Of a DNA stretch of 64,000 nucleotides, positions 27,419 to 35,983 are shown piece by piece. Under the pieces are notes generated by a model, which saw only the letters and a program-made list of their open reading frames with translations, was not told the origin of the DNA and searched no databases. Both the position numbers and the translations under genes were made by a program. The stretch lies in the NCBI RefSeq assembly GCF_018101125.2, contig NZ_JAELVF020000001.1:1451215-1515214 (forward strand), read 5' to 3'. This stretch comes from Streptomyces tardus. Its GTDB lineage: Bacteria > Actinomycetota > Actinomycetes > Streptomycetales > Streptomycetaceae. The number at the start of each line of letters is the position of its first letter. The stretch's first letter is position 1.

Positions 27419-29128
27419 ATGCCTGTCGAAACAGCGGTCCCGGCGCCGCTGTCCCCCCGCCGCCGCTGGGGGGCGCTGGTCGCCCTGGTGCTGCCGGTGC
27501 TGCTGATCAGCATCGACATGACGATCCTGGGCTTCGCGGTGCCCACCCTGAGCACCGAACTGGAGCCCACCGGCAGCCAGTTGCTGTGGATGGTGGACGT
27601 CTACTCCTTCCTGCTAGCCGGCCTGTTGGTGCTGATGGGCACCCTCGGTGACCGGATCGGGCGGAGGAAGCTGCTGCTGCTCGGCGCCTTCGCCTTCGGC
27701 GGCGCCTCGGTACTGGCGGCGTACGCGACCAGCGCCGAGATGCTCATCGCGGCGCGGGCGCTGCTCGGCGTGGGCGGCGCAACGCTGATGCCCTCGACGC
27801 TCTCGCTGATCCGCAACGTCTTCGCCGACCGGGGCGAGCGCCGTACCGCCATCGCCGTCTGGGCCGCAGCGTTCGCCGCCGGCGCAGGCCTCGGGCCGGT
27901 CCTGGGCGGGGTGCTGCTGGAGCACTTCTGGTGGGGCTCCATCTTCCTGATCAACGTGCCGATCATGCTGTTGCTGCTGGTGCTCGGCCCGGTGCTGCTG
28001 CCGGAGTCGCGCGACCCGGCCCCGGGCCGCTTCGACCCGCTCAGCGCGGTGCTCGCTCTGGCCGGGATGCTCTCGTTCGTCTACGGCGTGAAGAAGATCG
28101 GCGAGACGGGAGCGACGGGCGCCGCCGGGCTCTGGCTGCTCGCCGGCCTTGGCGTGGGTGCGCTGTTCGTACGGCGCCAGCGCAGGTCGGCGGCGCCGAT
28201 GATCGACGTCGGCCTCTTCGCGCACCGCCGGTTCAGCGTCTCGGTCGCCACCAATCTGCTGGCCGTCTTCGCCCTGGTCGGGCTGATGTTCTTCTTCCCC
28301 CAGTACCTCCAGATGGTGCACGGAATCCGGCCCGTCGAGGCGGGGCTGTGGCTGCTGCCCGCAGCCGTCGCGGCCGTCGCGGGAGCGCTCGCGGCTGCAC
28401 GACTCGCCGGCCGGGCGCCGCTGTCGCACCTCATAGGCAGCGGCCTGCTGCTGGCGGCGCTGGGCTACGGCGTGGTGCTCGGATTCACCACCGGGAGCGC
28501 ACTGTGGCTGGTGGTGCTGAGCGCCGGACTGGTCGGCGCGGGCGTGGGCCTCGCCGAGACCCTCACCAACGACGCGATCATCGCCGCCGCGCCGCCCGAG
28601 CAGGCCGGAGCGGCGTCGGCGATCTCCGAGACCGCGTACGAACTCGGCGGCGCGCTGGGCGTCGCCGTGCTGGGCAGCGTGGCCTCCTCGGTGTACCGGG
28701 AGGAGCTGTCCGCGGCGCTGCCCGCCGGGCTGCCGGAGCAGGCTGCCTCGGCGGCCGGCGAGACCCTGGGCGGCGCGCTCGCGGTGGCCGAGCGGCTGCC
28801 GCCTCAGCCGGCGCAGGAGGTGCTGTCGGCGGCGCGGGAGGCGTTCGTCAGTGGGATGCACGTCGCGGCGGTGATCGCGCTATTGCTGGCGCTCTGCGCA
28901 GCGGTGCAGGCGGCCGTACTGCTGCGGGGCATGCGCCCGGACGACGACCCCGAGGGCGCACCCGCGGACGCTCCCGCGGCGGACGCCGGCGACGCGGCAG
29001 GCGCGGGGTACGCCGGAGACGTGGGCGGCGCCGGGGACGGGGACGCCGGAGACGTGGGCGGCGCCGGGGACGGGGACGAGGTCGGGGCGGGGCCGGTGGT
29101 CAACCGGCGGGCGGACGGAGCCTGTTGA
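27419..29128 (+). CDS. MFS multidrug exporter, DHA2 (14-TMS) family
   Basis: 569-residue proton-driven exporter of the QacA/SmvA-like DHA2 group: many hydrophobic helices, motif A GTLGDRIGRRKLLLLG, motif D1-like SIDMTILGFAVPTLS, and motif C in AAFAAGAGLGPVLGG. ATG at 27419 follows GGAGG. The last 40 residues are a Gly/Asp/Ala tail made partly of a 33-bp tandem repeat, probably a dispensable cytoplasmic extension. The 3' end overlaps the convergent TetR gene by 29 bp. A palindromic operator lies in its promoter. It might export a toxic or self-made compound, but it sits outside the obvious biosynthetic cluster. Confidence 0.9.
   Translation: MPVETAVPAPLSPRRRWGALVALVLPVLLISIDMTILGFAVPTLSTELEPTGSQLLWMVDVYSFLLAGLLVLMGTLGDRIGRRKLLLLGAFAFGGASVLAAYATSAEMLIAARALLGVGGATLMPSTLSLIRNVFADRGERRTAIAVWAAAFAAGAGLGPVLGGVLLEHFWWGSIFLINVPIMLLLLVLGPVLLPESRDPAPGRFDPLSAVLALAGMLSFVYGVKKIGETGATGAAGLWLLAGLGVGALFVRRQRRSAAPMIDVGLFAHRRFSVSVATNLLAVFALVGLMFFFPQYLQMVHGIRPVEAGLWLLPAAVAAVAGALAAARLAGRAPLSHLIGSGLLLAALGYGVVLGFTTGSALWLVVLSAGLVGAGVGLAETLTNDAIIAAAPPEQAGAASAISETAYELGGALGVAVLGSVASSVYREELSAALPAGLPEQAASAAGETLGGALAVAERLPPQPAQEVLSAAREAFVSGMHVAAVIALLLALCAAVQAAVLLRGMRPDDDPEGAPADAPAADAGDAAGAGYAGDVGGAGDGDAGDVGGAGDGDEVGAGPVVNRRADGAC
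29012..29077 (+). repeat. Tandem repeat, 2 x 33 bp, in exporter 3' end
   Basis: Two exact copies of a 33-bp unit (29012-29044, 29045-29077), each encoding AGDVGGAGDGD. It keeps the reading frame. Confidence 0.9.
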
Positions 29129-29633
29129 GCAGTTCGGGCAGCGCGCCCAGCAGCGGCGACTCGTCGACGTCCAGCACCGCGTGCAGGTAGAGGCCGTCGC
29201 CGAGGACGGTGAGCAGGCGGGCGGTCGGCTCGTCGCCGGTCTCCTCGGCGAGGAGCGTCCGCCACGCCTGGGTGGTCCGCGCGAGGGTGGCCCGTGCCGA
29301 GGGCTCGTGGACGGCGAGCTGGATCACCGCCATCAGGGTGCGGTGCGGCGGTCCTTCCTCCGTCACGTCGGTGAAGGAGGTCCGCAAGTAGTAGCCGACG
29401 ACGTCGTTTTCGGAGGCGCGTGCCTGCCGGATGTCGTGTTCGTTGCGCTCCTCCAGCCGGTCCAGCAGGGCGTCGCGCAGGGCGTCCTTCGAGGGGAAGT
29501 GGTAGAGGAGGCCGCCCTTGGACACCCCGGCCTGCCGCGCGACCGCCTCCAGAGTGACGGCTGCGGGCCCCGCTGCCCGCAGCTGCTCCTCGTAGGCGTC
29601 CAGAACGAGTTCGCGGGATGAAGGACGAGGCAT
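29100..29633 (-). CDS. TetR-family regulator of the MFS exporter
   Basis: 177 residues. N-terminal helix-turn-helix VTLEAVARQAGVSKGGLLYHFPSK, the classic TetR recognition region; the C-terminal ligand domain is divergent (FTDVTEEGPPHRTLMAVIQL). ATG at 29633. It converges with the exporter and overlaps its 3' end by 29 bp, an arrangement common for a cognate repressor. The predicted target is the palindrome at 27373-27394. The frame stays open far upstream, but those codons are antisense to other genes. Confidence 0.88.
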   Translation of the reverse strand: MPRPSSRELVLDAYEEQLRAAGPAAVTLEAVARQAGVSKGGLLYHFPSKDALRDALLDRLEERNEHDIRQARASENDVVGYYLRTSFTDVTEEGPPHRTLMAVIQLAVHEPSARATLARTTQAWRTLLAEETGDEPTARLLTVLGDGLYLHAVLDVDESPLLGALPELLNRLRPPAG

Positions 29634-29768
29634 GACAGCAGACCTTACCGGCCCGCTCGGGCCGGAGCGGGCGGGTGAGTACGGGTGCCGGGTAGCCGGT
29701 CGGGGGCAGCCGCGCGACAGTGGAGGGGTGCGCGGAAAGGTCGCGCGCCGGAGGTCGCGGGAGGCAAC

Positions 29769-29936
29769 ATGTCCAGACGCCACCAGGAGCACAGCCGGTT
29801 CGCGGAGCAGCAGCGGCAGAAGAACCTCGCCGTCGAGCAGCGGGCGGAGCACCAGGCCCGCGACATGCACTCGATGGCCGCCAAGGGGCGGGGCAAGACG
29901 GCGAGGGCGACCGCCAGGCGGCAGGGCCGCGACTGA
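29769..29936 (+). CDS. Small basic hypothetical protein
   Basis: 55 residues, very rich in Arg, Gln, His and Ala (MSRRHQEHSRFAEQQRQKN...), with no Cys or hydrophobic segment. It starts at an ATG preceded by GGGAGG at good spacing, and the frame has strong third-position GC, so I think it is translated. The charge pattern suggests a helical or disordered nucleic-acid-associated peptide. I do not recognise a family. The surrounding 29634-30293 region otherwise has no gene. Confidence 0.5.
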   Translation: MSRRHQEHSRFAEQQRQKNLAVEQRAEHQARDMHSMAAKGRGKTARATARRQGRD

Positions 29937-30293
29937 GCCGTCGCGTCGTACGCACGCCGGCAGCCACGTGCAGACGGGCACACGACGGGCGATGCGGACG
30001 ACGCAGGCCTCGGCACACGCGCAGGCACGCGGGCCTCGGACACCGCAACACGCAGGCAGGCACCCACGCGAGCCCCGGACTGCGTCGTACGGCGGGCCGG
30101 CCCCGCGCGACCGCCCCAACCGGCGGGCGGCTGCGGCCGGTTGGCAGCCCCGACGCCGTCGGGGCGCCGTCGGCGCAGCGGCGTCCGCGGCACGGGGTGC
30201 TGCCGTGTTGCGCATACGGCCGCGGCGCGGGACGGTCAGGGGTGAGGGGGAGCCACGGCGTACGCAAACGGGGGCCGAGGGAGGAGCACCACC
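29937..30293. other. Intergenic region upstream of aldehyde dehydrogenase gene
   Basis: About 355 bp, with frames only of shadow type. It contains short recurrences of GCACGCAGGC-like strings near 29960-30070. The promoter for the dehydrogenase is expected toward the right end. Confidence 0.4.
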
Positions 30294-31685
30294 ATGCCCA
30301 TCGCCACCGTGAACCCGTCCACGGGCGAGACAGTGCGCACGTTCGACGCCTTCGACACCGACCGGATCGAGGAGTGCCTGGCCACTGCCGCGGACGCCTA
30401 CCGCAGCCACCGGCTGACCGAGTTCACCACTCGCAGCCGACTGCTGCACAGCGCCGCCGATCTGCTGGAGTCCGAGGTCGAGGACGTTGCCCGCACGATG
30501 ACCACCGAGATGGGCAAGCCGATCAACGCGGCCCGCGCGGAGGCGAAGAAGTGCGTCAAGGCGATGCGCTGGTACGCCGACCACGCCGCGGAGGCGCTGG
30601 CCGACGAGCACCCCGCGGCGGCGGACGTCAAGGACTCGGGTGCGGCACGGGCGATCGTGCGGTACCGGCCGATCGGTCCGATCCTCGCGGTGATGCCGTG
30701 GAACTTCCCGCTGTGGCAGGTGGTGCGCTTCGCGGCCCCCGCCCTGATGGCCGGCAACGTGGGCCTGCTCAAGCACGCCTCCAATGTGCCGCAGACCGCG
30801 CTCTACCTCGACGACCTCTTCCGTCGCGCGGGCTATCCGCGGGGCTGTTTCCAGACGCTGCTGATCGGTTCGGGTGCGGTGGAGTCCGTGCTGCGGGACC
30901 GGCGGGTGGCCGCCGCGACGCTCACCGGAAGCGAGCCGGCGGGCCGTTCGGTCGCCTCGATCGCGGGTGACGAGATCAAGAAGACGGTCCTCGAACTCGG
31001 CGGCAGCGACCCGTACATCGTGATGCCGTCCGCCGATGTCGTCCGCGCGGCGGAGGTCGCCGTCACGGCGCGCACCCAGAACAACGGGCAGTCCTGCATC
31101 GCCGCCAAGCGCTTCCTGGTGCACGACGAGGTGTACGACGAGTTCGCCGAGCGCTTCACCGCCGGTATGGCGGCGCTGGTGGTGGGCGACCCGCAGCAGG
31201 AAGGGACCCAGGTTGGTCCGCTGGTCAGCGAGCAGGGGCGGGCGGATCTGGAGGAGTTGGTCGAGGACGCGGTGCGGCTGGGCGCGCGCACGCTGTGCGG
31301 CGGCAAGCGGCCGGAGGGCTTCGAGCGGGGCTGGTACTACGAGCCGACGGTGCTCGCCTCCATCACCGGCCGGATGCGGATCGACCAGGAGGAGACCTTC
31401 GGCCCGGTGGCCACGCTCTACCGGGTCGGCGATCTGGAGGAGGCCATCGATCTCGCCAACTCCACGCCCTTCGGGCTGAGTTCCAACGCCTGGACGCGCG
31501 ACGAGGTGGAGGTCGAGCGCTTCGAGCGCGATCTGGAGGCCGGCGGGGTCTTCATCAACGGGATGACCGCCTCCCACCCCGGGCTGCCCTTCGGCGGGGC
31601 CAAGCGCTCGGGGTACGGGCGCGAGCTCGCCGGGCACGGCATCCGCGAGTTCTGCAATCCCACGACGGTCTGGCACAGCGCCTGA
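30294..31685 (+). CDS. NAD(P)-dependent aldehyde (succinate-semialdehyde-type) dehydrogenase
   Basis: 463 residues. Aldehyde dehydrogenase with MPWNFPLWQ, cofactor region TGSEPAGRSV, general base Glu in VLELGGSDPY, and nucleophile Cys in NNGQSCIAAKRF. The short length and the PIGPILAVMPWNFP/FGGAKRSGYGREL pattern match the succinate-semialdehyde dehydrogenase group, which oxidises the aldehyde to succinate. Specificity is not proven by sequence alone. ATG after GGGAGGAGCACC. This is the last clearly core-type gene before the biosynthetic cluster. Confidence 0.9.
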   Translation: MPIATVNPSTGETVRTFDAFDTDRIEECLATAADAYRSHRLTEFTTRSRLLHSAADLLESEVEDVARTMTTEMGKPINAARAEAKKCVKAMRWYADHAAEALADEHPAAADVKDSGAARAIVRYRPIGPILAVMPWNFPLWQVVRFAAPALMAGNVGLLKHASNVPQTALYLDDLFRRAGYPRGCFQTLLIGSGAVESVLRDRRVAAATLTGSEPAGRSVASIAGDEIKKTVLELGGSDPYIVMPSADVVRAAEVAVTARTQNNGQSCIAAKRFLVHDEVYDEFAERFTAGMAALVVGDPQQEGTQVGPLVSEQGRADLEELVEDAVRLGARTLCGGKRPEGFERGWYYEPTVLASITGRMRIDQEETFGPVATLYRVGDLEEAIDLANSTPFGLSSNAWTRDEVEVERFERDLEAGGVFINGMTASHPGLPFGGAKRSGYGRELAGHGIREFCNPTTVWHSA

Positions 31686-31875
31686 GGCTCCCCGACCTCC
31701 TGGCCGCGCGAGGCGCACTTTCGGCCGCGGCTGCGGTGTCCACCGGGCCGCGGCTGTGGCGTGCAGCTTCCTGAAAGCAGTGGGGAGAACAGAGGTTCGG
31801 CGTCTGTAGGGTTCGTGATATCGGCGGTTTGTGATCGAGTTTTCGCCTTGGTACGGGCCATACGCGGGGGGCAGG

Positions 31876-32196
31876 ATGCACGAGCGCGAGTTCCGAGCAT
31901 TTGTTTCGATTGCGGAAGCCGGGCGAATGGATGTCGCGGCGCGGCAACTGGGCTACTCCCAGCCGGCGATCACCTATCAGATCAAATGCCTCGAACGCTC
32001 GCTCGGCTACAAGCTTTTCGCCAGACATCCCAGTGGTGCGCGGTTGACCGGCGACGGCCAAATGATTCTGCCGTCGGTGCGCGCCGTACTGATGCTGATC
32101 GACAACATTCGCGACCCCCACGGCACGCGTTCCGAACAGGACGCGGAGGCCAAGGGGGAAGCCGATCTGCCGATAGTGCGGCAGGACACCGCCTAG
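31876..32196 (+). CDS. LysR-type DNA-binding protein lacking the effector domain
   Basis: 106 residues. The N-terminal winged helix of LysR regulators is complete: [20 protein letters not shown], then [20 protein letters not shown], then [14 protein letters not shown]. The protein ends about 40 residues after the helix-turn-helix and has no substrate-binding domain, which in full LysR proteins brings the length to about 300. The stop is not followed by a readable remnant in the same frame, so it is a genuine mini-regulator or an old truncation. GTG at 31831 is an alternative start. First gene of the cluster; lower GC locally. It may bind DNA constitutively and control the NRPS operons. Confidence 0.8.
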   Translation: MHEREFRAFVSIAEAGRMDVAARQLGYSQPAITYQIKCLERSLGYKLFARHPSGARLTGDGQMILPSVRAVLMLIDNIRDPHGTRSEQDAEAKGEADLPIVRQDTA

Positions 32197-32320
32197 GCCG
32201 CCGGCCAGACCGCCGACCGGGGCCGCGTACGCGCACGCCCCGCCCCGGTCGCCCTCGACTCCCGTCCGCCGCGTGCGGCCGGGTCACCGCAGACGGACGC
32301 CACACACCTGGAGACAAGAG

Positions 32321-32539
32321 ATGAGCACCAACCCGTTCGAGGACAACGACGCCCAGTACTACGTACTCGTCAACGAGGAGGGCCAGCACTCGCTGTGGCC
32401 CGTCTTCGCCGAGGTGCCCGCCGGCTGGACCGTCGCCCACGGCGAGGACAGCAAGCAGGCCTGCCTGGACTACGTCGACGAGAACTGGACCGACATGCGC
32501 CCGCTGAGCCTCGTGCGGCAGATGGAGAACTCCCAGTAG
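32321..32539 (+). CDS. MbtH-family NRPS chaperone
   Basis: 72 residues with the MbtH signature [15 protein letters not shown] and [12 protein letters not shown]. MbtH proteins bind NRPS adenylation domains and are often needed for their solubility and activity. ATG at 32321 follows GGAGACAAGAG. It is spaced 42 bp from the type II thioesterase and probably co-transcribed with it. Likely partners are the Tyr-like and Leu-like A domains of the NRPSs about 10-20 kb downstream. Confidence 0.95.
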   Translation: MSTNPFEDNDAQYYVLVNEEGQHSLWPVFAEVPAGWTVAHGEDSKQACLDYVDENWTDMRPLSLVRQMENSQ

Positions 32540-32581
32540 GACCACACAGGTTCAGCAGGGACGTACGTCGGAAGGACGATC

Positions 32582-33358
32582 ATGCAGACGGATTCCACCG
32601 CGGCGGTGCAACGGCCGCTTCCCCGACCGAACGCCGACCGGGTGCTGGTCTGCCTCAGCTACTGCGGAGGCGGCACCGCTCCCTTCCGGCGGTGGGCGGA
32701 AGTCCTGCCGCCGGACGTGGAGTTGGCGCTGATCTGCTACCCGGGCCGGGAGGCGCGCTTCGGTGTGCCGTTCGCGACCGACTGGGTGGCGCTGCGCGAC
32801 GACGTGGTGCGCGCGGTGCGCGGTATCTCCGGCCGCCCGTACACCCTCTTCGGACACAGCATGGGTTCGTGGATGGCGTTCGAGACGGTCGCGCAGCTGG
32901 AGCGGCTCGGCGTCGCCCCGCCCTCGGCGCTTGTCGTCTCGGGCGGCGTGGCACCGCAGAACCGCCACGAGGTGCGCACCAACGTCCCGCACACCAGCCA
33001 GGGCGATGCGGCCCTGGTGCGGTGGATGCGCGAGTTCGGGCAGATGAGCTCGGTCGTGGCCAACGAGCCGGAGCTGGTGAAGCTCGCGGTGGAGCTGCTC
33101 CGCGCCGACCTCCAGGTGTCGGAGTCGTACCGGTACGTCGAGGGCACCCGGATCTCGGTGCCGACACGGGTGCTCTACGGCGTCGAGGACAGTGCCGACT
33201 TCGCGGATCTGGAGCGGAACTGGGCGGCGCTGACCGACGGGCCTTTCCAGGCCGAGGAGCTGCCCGGCGGGCACTTCTACACGCCTGAACTCTGGGCGCG
33301 CCTGCCGGAGTTGTGCACGGTGCCGAACCCGGACACGACCTCCTGCGCGGCACGCTGA
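32582..33358 (+). CDS. Type II thioesterase (editing)
   Basis: 258 residues, alpha/beta hydrolase of the RifR/SrfD type. Nucleophile Ser93 lies in FGHSMGSWMAF, Asp in the VLYGVEDSAD strand, and His in LPGGHFYTP. Such enzymes remove wrong or stalled acyl groups from carrier proteins of NRPS/PKS lines. The ATG at 32582 has GGAAGG upstream. It follows mbtH, and a strong terminator (33656-33722) ends the unit. Confidence 0.92.
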   Translation: MQTDSTAAVQRPLPRPNADRVLVCLSYCGGGTAPFRRWAEVLPPDVELALICYPGREARFGVPFATDWVALRDDVVRAVRGISGRPYTLFGHSMGSWMAFETVAQLERLGVAPPSALVVSGGVAPQNRHEVRTNVPHTSQGDAALVRWMREFGQMSSVVANEPELVKLAVELLRADLQVSESYRYVEGTRISVPTRVLYGVEDSADFADLERNWAALTDGPFQAEELPGGHFYTPELWARLPELCTVPNPDTTSCAAR

Positions 33359-33741
33359 CGGTCCGCCCGGACCGACAGCGGCCCGCAGCGGCGCTCCCGA
33401 GGCACACGGACCACGCAGCACAGGTACGCAGCACAGTCAGGCAGAACGGACACGAGCGTCCGGACGGTGGCTCCCGGTGAGGAGCGGCCGGCCGGGCGCT
33501 CTTCCTCGTTCCGCCGGACGACGCACAACTCCGGCCCACCGCGGCCGGATCAGTCCTCCGGTCGCTCGGCCCGTGCAGCCGTGGAGCCGGCTCGGCGCGT
33601 TCAGCGTGTGCAGCCCGTAAGGCCGGCCGTACGGCACGGGCCGGCGGCGGCACGTACACCGACACGGGCCGAGGGCCGCGCGTACACATCCGGTACGCGC
33701 GGCCCTCGGCCCGTGTCGGTGTGGTGGGTGAGCGGCGGGCG
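33359..33741. other. Intergenic region with shared terminator
   Basis: About 380 bp between the convergent thioesterase and membrane-protein genes. The only clear element is the 30-bp stem hairpin at 33656-33722. Confidence 0.5.
33656..33722. terminator. Very strong bidirectional terminator hairpin
   Basis: Perfect 30-bp stem (33656-33685 with 33693-33722) and a 7-base loop, between convergent genes ending at 33358 and 33742. Confidence 0.88.
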
Positions 33742-34860
33742 TCAGCCGACGCTGCTGTCGTGCGGTCGGCTTCCGCGGGTGCTCCCGGCCTCGGGGCCGA
33801 ACTCCCCGGCCGTCGGCGTCCCGGTCCCGTGCGGATCGGCTCCGGCCCGGTCCGCGTCGACGCGGACGGCCGCCGGGCCGTCCGGAGCGGGGGCGGGGGC
33901 GGGGCCGTCGACACTCATCGCGCGACGGCGGTCGTGCAGCACCATCAGGATGACGATGCCCATCAACACACCGAGTACGGCGCCGAGTTCGCGGGTGGTG
34001 GCGGCGACGATCGGTTCCTCGGGGGCGGGCTGCTGCATGTCGGTGAGAGTGAGCAGGTTGTAAACGCTGTAGGCGAAGAGCATCCCGGAGGAGATCCAGG
34101 CGGCGCCCATCGGCGGCAGGAAGCGGCGGGAGCCGCGGCAGGTGGTCAGCACGACGAGTCCCCACGCTCCGGCGAGCGCCCACACACCGGTGCTCAGGGT
34201 CAGCAGATGCCACCAGACGTCGCGGCCGTCGAGCCGGTCCGGGTCGATGCCGAGCGTGCCGCCGGCGGCCCAGTAGATCTTGACGACGCCGAGCAGGACG
34301 CAGCCGACGGCCAGCAACTTGGCGATGATCGCCTGGAGCGCGCGTGAACTCCCGTGCGGCTCCCCGCAGTCCAGCGGTCCGCCGAGCGCCTCGGGCCAGC
34401 GCGCCCTGGCATAGCCGAGCAGCGCGAGGGGCAGGCCGATACCGGCTCCGACGAGCGAGATCATCACCAGGATCTGCTCGTAGATCCAGAAGTCGGGGGC
34501 GCCCGCTTCCTTGTCCTTGCTCATCGCGGCGGGGCCGAGGACCGGCGCCAGCAGGAGCATCGGGACCAGCAGGCCCGTACCCACCCACACCGGCAGGGCG
34601 ACCAGCCAGGCGGGGAGCTTGTTGCCCCAGGGGCGGGAGAAGGCCATCGCCAGGGTGATCCCGACGGCGGCGAGCACCGCGGTCGCGGCGTTGATGGCGC
34701 GCCAGTCGGCGCCGGCCATCTCCTCCGTCGGAACGAACAACCCGAAAGCCCAAAGAATTTTGATGAACAGGTACGGAGCTACCGCGATAGCCGCCGCATT
34801 GCCCGAAATTCTGCGAATTCTCGTCAAACGATCGACCGGCTGCCCCGGGTTGGCTGTCAT
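33742..34860 (-). CDS. Polytopic membrane protein of unknown family
   Basis: About 372 residues with some seven or eight hydrophobic helices: AAIAVAPYLFIKILWAFGLF, LVALPVWVGTGLLVPMLLLA, ILVMISLVGAGIGLPLALLG, LLAVGCVLLGVVKIYWAAGG, TGVWALAGAWGLVVL, MLFAYSVYNLLTL, and LGVLMGIVILMVL. The tail of about 60 residues is Pro/Ala/Gly/Asp rich. I do not recognise a transporter signature or an ATP site. ATG at 34860 (MTANPGQ) or three codons earlier (34869). It lies inside the cluster, convergent with the thioesterase, so a role in export, self-protection or lipid handling is possible but unproven. Confidence 0.7.
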   Translation of the reverse strand: MTANPGQPVDRLTRIRRISGNAAAIAVAPYLFIKILWAFGLFVPTEEMAGADWRAINAATAVLAAVGITLAMAFSRPWGNKLPAWLVALPVWVGTGLLVPMLLLAPVLGPAAMSKDKEAGAPDFWIYEQILVMISLVGAGIGLPLALLGYARARWPEALGGPLDCGEPHGSSRALQAIIAKLLAVGCVLLGVVKIYWAAGGTLGIDPDRLDGRDVWWHLLTLSTGVWALAGAWGLVVLTTCRGSRRFLPPMGAAWISSGMLFAYSVYNLLTLTDMQQPAPEEPIVAATTRELGAVLGVLMGIVILMVLHDRRRAMSVDGPAPAPAPDGPAAVRVDADRAGADPHGTGTPTAGEFGPEAGSTRGSRPHDSSVG

Positions 34861-34930
34861 GTGCATCATGCTATCCAGGCCGAAGTGGGTGGGTCAAAGT
34901 CGTCGTTGAACATCAGAAGTTGCTCACTGT

Positions 34931-35983
34931 TTAGTGGAATTCCGGACGGGACGCATTGCCGAGTGCTATCGCGGTGAGCCGGCCCGATCCGGAGACGGAG
35001 ACAACCAGCGCGGATTCCCCCGACTTGGCGAGTGTCACCAGCTCCAGCAGGCCGGAGACCGCGCAGTGCCGCGCCTCCTGCACCTCCGTGTGCCGGTCGC
35101 GCACGTCGCTGCCCGGAGTGTCGAGCGCGTCGCCGACGGCCTCCCGGACGGCGACCGCGAACTCGTGTGCGGAGGCAGGCGCGCTGACGACCAGTCGGGG
35201 GCGGGTCGTCGACTCCGAACCCTCGACTCCCGCGGCCAGCGCGGCGATTCGACGGGCGCCGAGGGCGAGGGCGACCGGGTTCCACCGGCCGTCCGCGTCG
35301 ACCGGGACGAAACGGGAGACTCCGCCGGTGATCTCGGCCAACGCCAACGCGCCCTCGCACGAGCCGCCGGCCGAACCGCCCACCGGCCCGCCCGCAGAGT
35401 CCGTCGAGTCCGCAGAGTCCGTCGAGTCCGCCGTGAGCAGTACCGCGGCTGCCGCGTCGTGTCCCAGGCCCTCGACTCCGGGCGGCGCCTGGTCCGTTGC
35501 CGCGGCGACGACCCGGTCGGCGCGACCGGTGCGCAGCGCGGTGGCGGCGAGGTGCACGGCCTCCAGCCCGGCGGTCACCGGGTTGGTCACGGTGACCGAG
35601 AAGGCGCGGGCGCCTGCGCTGATGGCCAGCTGACTCGCCGGGGTGTTCATCGAGAACGCCGGCACCTCGGCCGGGCTGATGCCGCGTACGCCCTCGGTGC
35701 GCAGGGTGTCGTACATCCGCCGGTGGACCCCGGCGATCGCGTACTCGGTGCCGGCGACGACTCCGAAGCACTCGGAGGCGGCTCCGGTGAGCGCCTCGTC
35801 GCTGTGACGGCGGCCGATCGCCTCGTTGCCCGCCGCGAGCAGATAGCGGGTGGCCGGGCTGAAGTACTTCCAACCGCGCCGGCCCAGATGGGGCACCGGG
35901 TCGAACCAGGCGTCGTCCGCTCCGTCGCCGGCGGGCCGCGGCTCCTGCGCCACCGCCCCCACTCCGGTGATCAGCACCCTCAC
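34931..35983 (-). CDS. Ketosynthase-like protein without active-site Cys (chain-length-factor type)
   Basis: 350 residues with the beta-ketoacyl-synthase fold (VLITGVGAV; ARAFSVTVTNPVTAGLEA; GVEGLGHDAAAAVLL). The position of the nucleophile elbow reads TNPVTAG instead of TACSxG, so the catalytic Cys is absent, and the C-terminal half is short. This is the pattern of a KSbeta/chain-length factor. A Ser/Thr/Asp and Gly linker (TADSTDSADSTDSAGGPVGG) interrupts the middle. Its GTG start overlaps the KS stop (GTGA, 35980-35983), so the pair is translated together and should form the heterodimer typical of type II polyketide synthases. Confidence 0.82.
   Translation of the reverse strand: MRVLITGVGAVAQEPRPAGDGADDAWFDPVPHLGRRGWKYFSPATRYLLAAGNEAIGRRHSDEALTGAASECFGVVAGTEYAIAGVHRRMYDTLRTEGVRGISPAEVPAFSMNTPASQLAISAGARAFSVTVTNPVTAGLEAVHLAATALRTGRADRVVAAATDQAPPGVEGLGHDAAAAVLLTADSTDSADSTDSAGGPVGGSAGGSCEGALALAEITGGVSRFVPVDADGRWNPVALALGARRIAALAAGVEGSESTTRPRLVVSAPASAHEFAVAVREAVGDALDTPGSDVRDRHTEVQEARHCAVSGLLELVTLAKSGESALVVSVSGSGRLTAIALGNASRPEFH

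Noticed and set aside
29100..31718. 872-codon open frame on the minus strand
   Set aside because: Only its last 177 codons (TetR) are real; the rest is antisense to the aldehyde dehydrogenase and intergenic DNA, an effect of high GC.
31686..31875. Mobile-element junction at the left edge of the cluster
   Set aside because: GC falls slightly, but no transposase, tRNA, att-like direct repeat or inverted terminal repeat was found.
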